A DNA stretch of 6,412 nucleotides from Candidatus Nitrosopolaris rasttigaisensis. GTDB lineage: Archaea; Thermoproteota; Nitrososphaeria; Nitrososphaerales; Nitrososphaeraceae. The stretch spans positions 1 to 6,412 of the forward strand of contig CAKOFP010000211.1 in assembly GCA_933226995.1 (NCBI GenBank), in the 5' to 3' direction. The position numbers were made by a program, and so were the translations under genes. Shown here piece after piece: positions 5,108-6,412 of this stretch. Each line of letters opens with the position of its first letter. The first letter of the stretch is position 1. Under the pieces are notes generated by a model that searched no databases, was not told the DNA's origin, and was given only the letters and a program-made list of their open reading frames with translations.

Positions 5108-5126
5108 CATTATATTGTATATAATG
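5108..5126. promoter_or_regulatory. 19-bp perfect palindrome in the divergent promoter region
   Basis: CATTATAT (5108-5115) and ATATAATG (5119-5126) are exactly complementary around TGT. The site sits in the 166-base gap between two divergent genes, about 60 bases before the dehydrogenase start and about 89 bases before the binding-protein start. A symmetric site of this size suits a dimeric regulator able to control both genes. Being all A/T apart from its ends and the central G, it could also serve as a two-way TATA element or be composition-driven chance. Confidence 0.4.
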
Positions 5127-5155
5127 AGATGTGATTTGAAAGACCTCAATTAACC

Positions 5156-5164
5156 CAATATAAC
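5156..5164 (+). promoter_or_regulatory. TATA-like box for the dehydrogenase gene
   Basis: CAATATAAC is centred about 26 bases before ATG 5186, the distance expected for a leaderless archaeal transcript starting at the start codon. No Shine-Dalgarno site precedes the ATG, which agrees with this. Confidence 0.38.
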
Positions 5165-5185
5165 GAGACACATTGAATATGGTTC

Positions 5186-6184
5186 ATGAAACCAAAAAAA
5201 TGGAGTGTCTATATTACCAGAAGGATATTGGACCCCGCAATACCTATGATATCGAAAGAGTGCAGCGTTATTGTTGCAAATCACACGGGAAGGCCGCCTA
5301 CTAGAAATGAGCTTTTGAAAGCCGTGCGTGACAAAGATGCAATCCTCTGCACACTATCAGATATAATAGACGCAAAAGTCATGGATGCTGCAGGATCAAA
5401 CCTCAAAGTTATTAGCTCTTATAGCACAGGCACAGATCATATAGATATTAAAGAGGCAACTAAGAGAGGAATTTATGTTACTTTTACTGGTGATATTCTT
5501 ACAGAAGCGACAGCAGATCTGGCATTCGCATTGATCCTCGCAATATCTAGACAAATTACGCAAGGACATGAGCTTGTTACACGTAATCGATGGAAATATG
5601 GATGGGATCCGCATCTTCTATTAGGTTCAGATGTTCACGGTATGACAATTGGAATAGTTGGCTTAGGTAGAATTGGATCAGCAGTAGCACGTAGAGCAAA
5701 AGGGTTCGATATGGATATCATTTATCATAATAGCCATTGTCGAAATATTCAGATGGAAGAGCAATTGGGTGCTAAACATGTCGATATGGACCAGCTTGTA
5801 GAAGAAAGCGATTTTCTTTCACTCCATTGTTCTTTGAATAGTGAAAGTTATCATTTAATTAATGAATCAAATCTTAGACGAATGAAAAATGAGTCGTATA
5901 TAATTAATACAGCACGAGGTCAAATCATTAACGAGGCACATCTGATTAAAGCTCTGAAGCAAAGATGGATTGCAGGAGTAGGACTCGATGTCTTTGAAAA
6001 AGAACCACCATCGCCAAATAATCCATTATTGAAGATGAAGAATGTTGTCTTATTGCCTCATATAGGCAGTGCTACGTTGTCGACTCGAACAAAAATGGCG
6101 GAAGTAGCGGCCAAAAATTTACTAAATGTCTTGGTTCGAAAAAGCGCAATTTACCTTGCAAATCCTGAGGTAAATCTTAGATAA
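5186..6184 (+). CDS. D-2-hydroxyacid dehydrogenase, glyoxylate/hydroxypyruvate reductase type, 332 aa
   Basis: A cytosolic oxidoreductase that reduces 2-oxoacids such as glyoxylate or hydroxypyruvate to glycolate or D-glycerate (or the reverse) with NAD(P)H. The N-terminal substrate domain (about 1-105) contains SSYSTGTDHIDIKEATKRGI, with the conserved GTDHID and RGI elements. A family motif follows (TEATADLAFALILAISR, 106-122). The cofactor domain has the Rossmann motif G159-L-G161-R-I-G164. The catalytic set is complete: Arg244 in NTARG, Glu273 in FEKEP and His292 in LPHIGSAT, with the same 29-residue Arg-Glu spacing as E. coli SerA. After the second Rossmann strand the sequence is YHNSHCR, with no acidic residue to hold an NAD ribose, so NADP(H) use is plausible (inference). 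No ACT domain is present, so it is not a typical regulated phosphoglycerate dehydrogenase. Length is normal for the GyaR-like group. Exact substrate cannot be fixed from sequence alone. Confidence 0.9.
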   Translation: MKPKKWSVYITRRILDPAIPMISKECSVIVANHTGRPPTRNELLKAVRDKDAILCTLSDIIDAKVMDAAGSNLKVISSYSTGTDHIDIKEATKRGIYVTFTGDILTEATADLAFALILAISRQITQGHELVTRNRWKYGWDPHLLLGSDVHGMTIGIVGLGRIGSAVARRAKGFDMDIIYHNSHCRNIQMEEQLGAKHVDMDQLVEESDFLSLHCSLNSESYHLINESNLRRMKNESYIINTARGQIINEAHLIKALKQRWIAGVGLDVFEKEPPSPNNPLLKMKNVVLLPHIGSATLSTRTKMAEVAAKNLLNVLVRKSAIYLANPEVNLR

Positions 6185-6196
6185 ATCAGATTATAA

Positions 6197-6246
6197 ACTT
6201 TTTAATCCAAGTTGGGCATAAGAGACTCTAGAACCCTAGAGATTTT
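6197..6246 (+). terminator. Probable 3' end of the dehydrogenase transcript
   Basis: A T-run (CTTTTTAA, 6199-6206) lies 15 bases after the stop codon and is the type of signal archaeal RNA polymerase uses. Twenty bases on, CTCTAG (6226-6231) and CTAGAG (6236-6241) form a perfect 6-bp hairpin with an AACC loop, followed by ATTTT. Either or both could end transcription. Confidence 0.4.
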
Positions 6247-6297
6247 CGCTTTATTCTTGGAAGTCCTTTCAAAGACGATATATCTAAAGGGTTCAAA

Positions 6298-6328
6298 TTA
6301 TATAAAAATAGTGGTTATAATTTATATA
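6298..6328 (+). promoter_or_regulatory. Two TATA-like boxes for a gene beyond the window
   Basis: TTATATAAAA (6298-6307) and TTTATATA (6321-6328) are the best TATA matches in the window. They would start RNA near 6330 and 6350. An ATG at 6393 (reading MIQVIK to the window end) is a possible start of the gene they serve, but six codons are too few to support a gene. The remainder of 6247-6412 holds nothing else that I can identify. Confidence 0.35.
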
Positions 6329-6412
6329 GATCGACTTGAATCACCAATTCAGACAGATATACTTTCCTAATTAAAAATTGCATGTACAGATAATGATTCA
6401 GGTCATTAAGAG

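Noticed and set aside
5396..5614. 72-codon minus-strand frame, Cys-rich
   Set aside because: Antisense to conserved motifs of the dehydrogenase; the Cys residues come from the complement of common codons.
6316..6412. Minus-strand frame open from the window edge, about 31 codons
   Set aside because: It could be the end of a converging gene, but it is short, AT-driven, and shows no recognisable sequence.
1..6412. CRISPR array, tRNA or rRNA gene, transposase or insertion sequence
   Set aside because: I looked for regularly spaced repeats, cloverleaf features with a GTTCRA-type arm, and terminal inverted repeats with a transposase frame, and saw none.

Overview
The window looks like a chromosomal accessory segment of an archaeon, most likely an ammonia-oxidising thaumarchaeon (class Nitrososphaeria, soil type). 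The reasons are AT-rich DNA, TTTATATA-like TATA boxes just upstream of start codons, a GGTGAT Shine-Dalgarno site, ATGA overlaps between genes, a stand-alone MEDS-domain protein, and small secreted or Cys-rich proteins of a style I associate with that group. This assignment is an inference; no rRNA, tRNA or amo gene is present to fix it.

Layout. Positions 1-193 hold a short doubtful reading frame and a TATA box. 194-811 (+) encodes a MEDS-domain sensory protein. 994-2708 (+) is a tight cluster of four small genes that I cannot assign to known families: a Lys-rich coiled-coil protein, a two-helix membrane protein with a Cys-rich tail, an 83-residue protein, and a charged 269-residue protein with two Cys clusters. 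2709-3657 is a 950-base stretch without an intact gene of normal size. It holds gene debris: a frameshifted small secreted-protein gene on the minus strand, a short minus-strand frame broken by a stop, and possibly the first 17 codons of a lost ABC permease gene. 3658-5019 (-) encodes an exported family 1 (sugar-type) ABC substrate-binding protein with no transporter partner in view. 5020-5185 is a divergent promoter region with a perfect 8-3-8 palindrome. 5186-6184 (+) encodes a D-2-hydroxyacid dehydrogenase of the glyoxylate/hydroxypyruvate reductase type. 6185-6412 is non-coding, with a hairpin and two TATA-like boxes that probably serve a gene beyond the window.

How it fits together. The four-gene cluster is probably one transcript and may encode a membrane-associated, zinc-binding complex (inference). 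Its second gene seems to have lost one base near its 3' end: restoring it replaces an odd Ser/Arg-rich tail with the ending KGNTVIGHSVNPLH. The binding-protein gene is visibly richer in G+C than its surroundings, and this composition stops abruptly near 3610-3620, inside what may be the next gene of its operon. The picture is an accessory region in decay, between a regulatory gene and a metabolic gene that both look intact.
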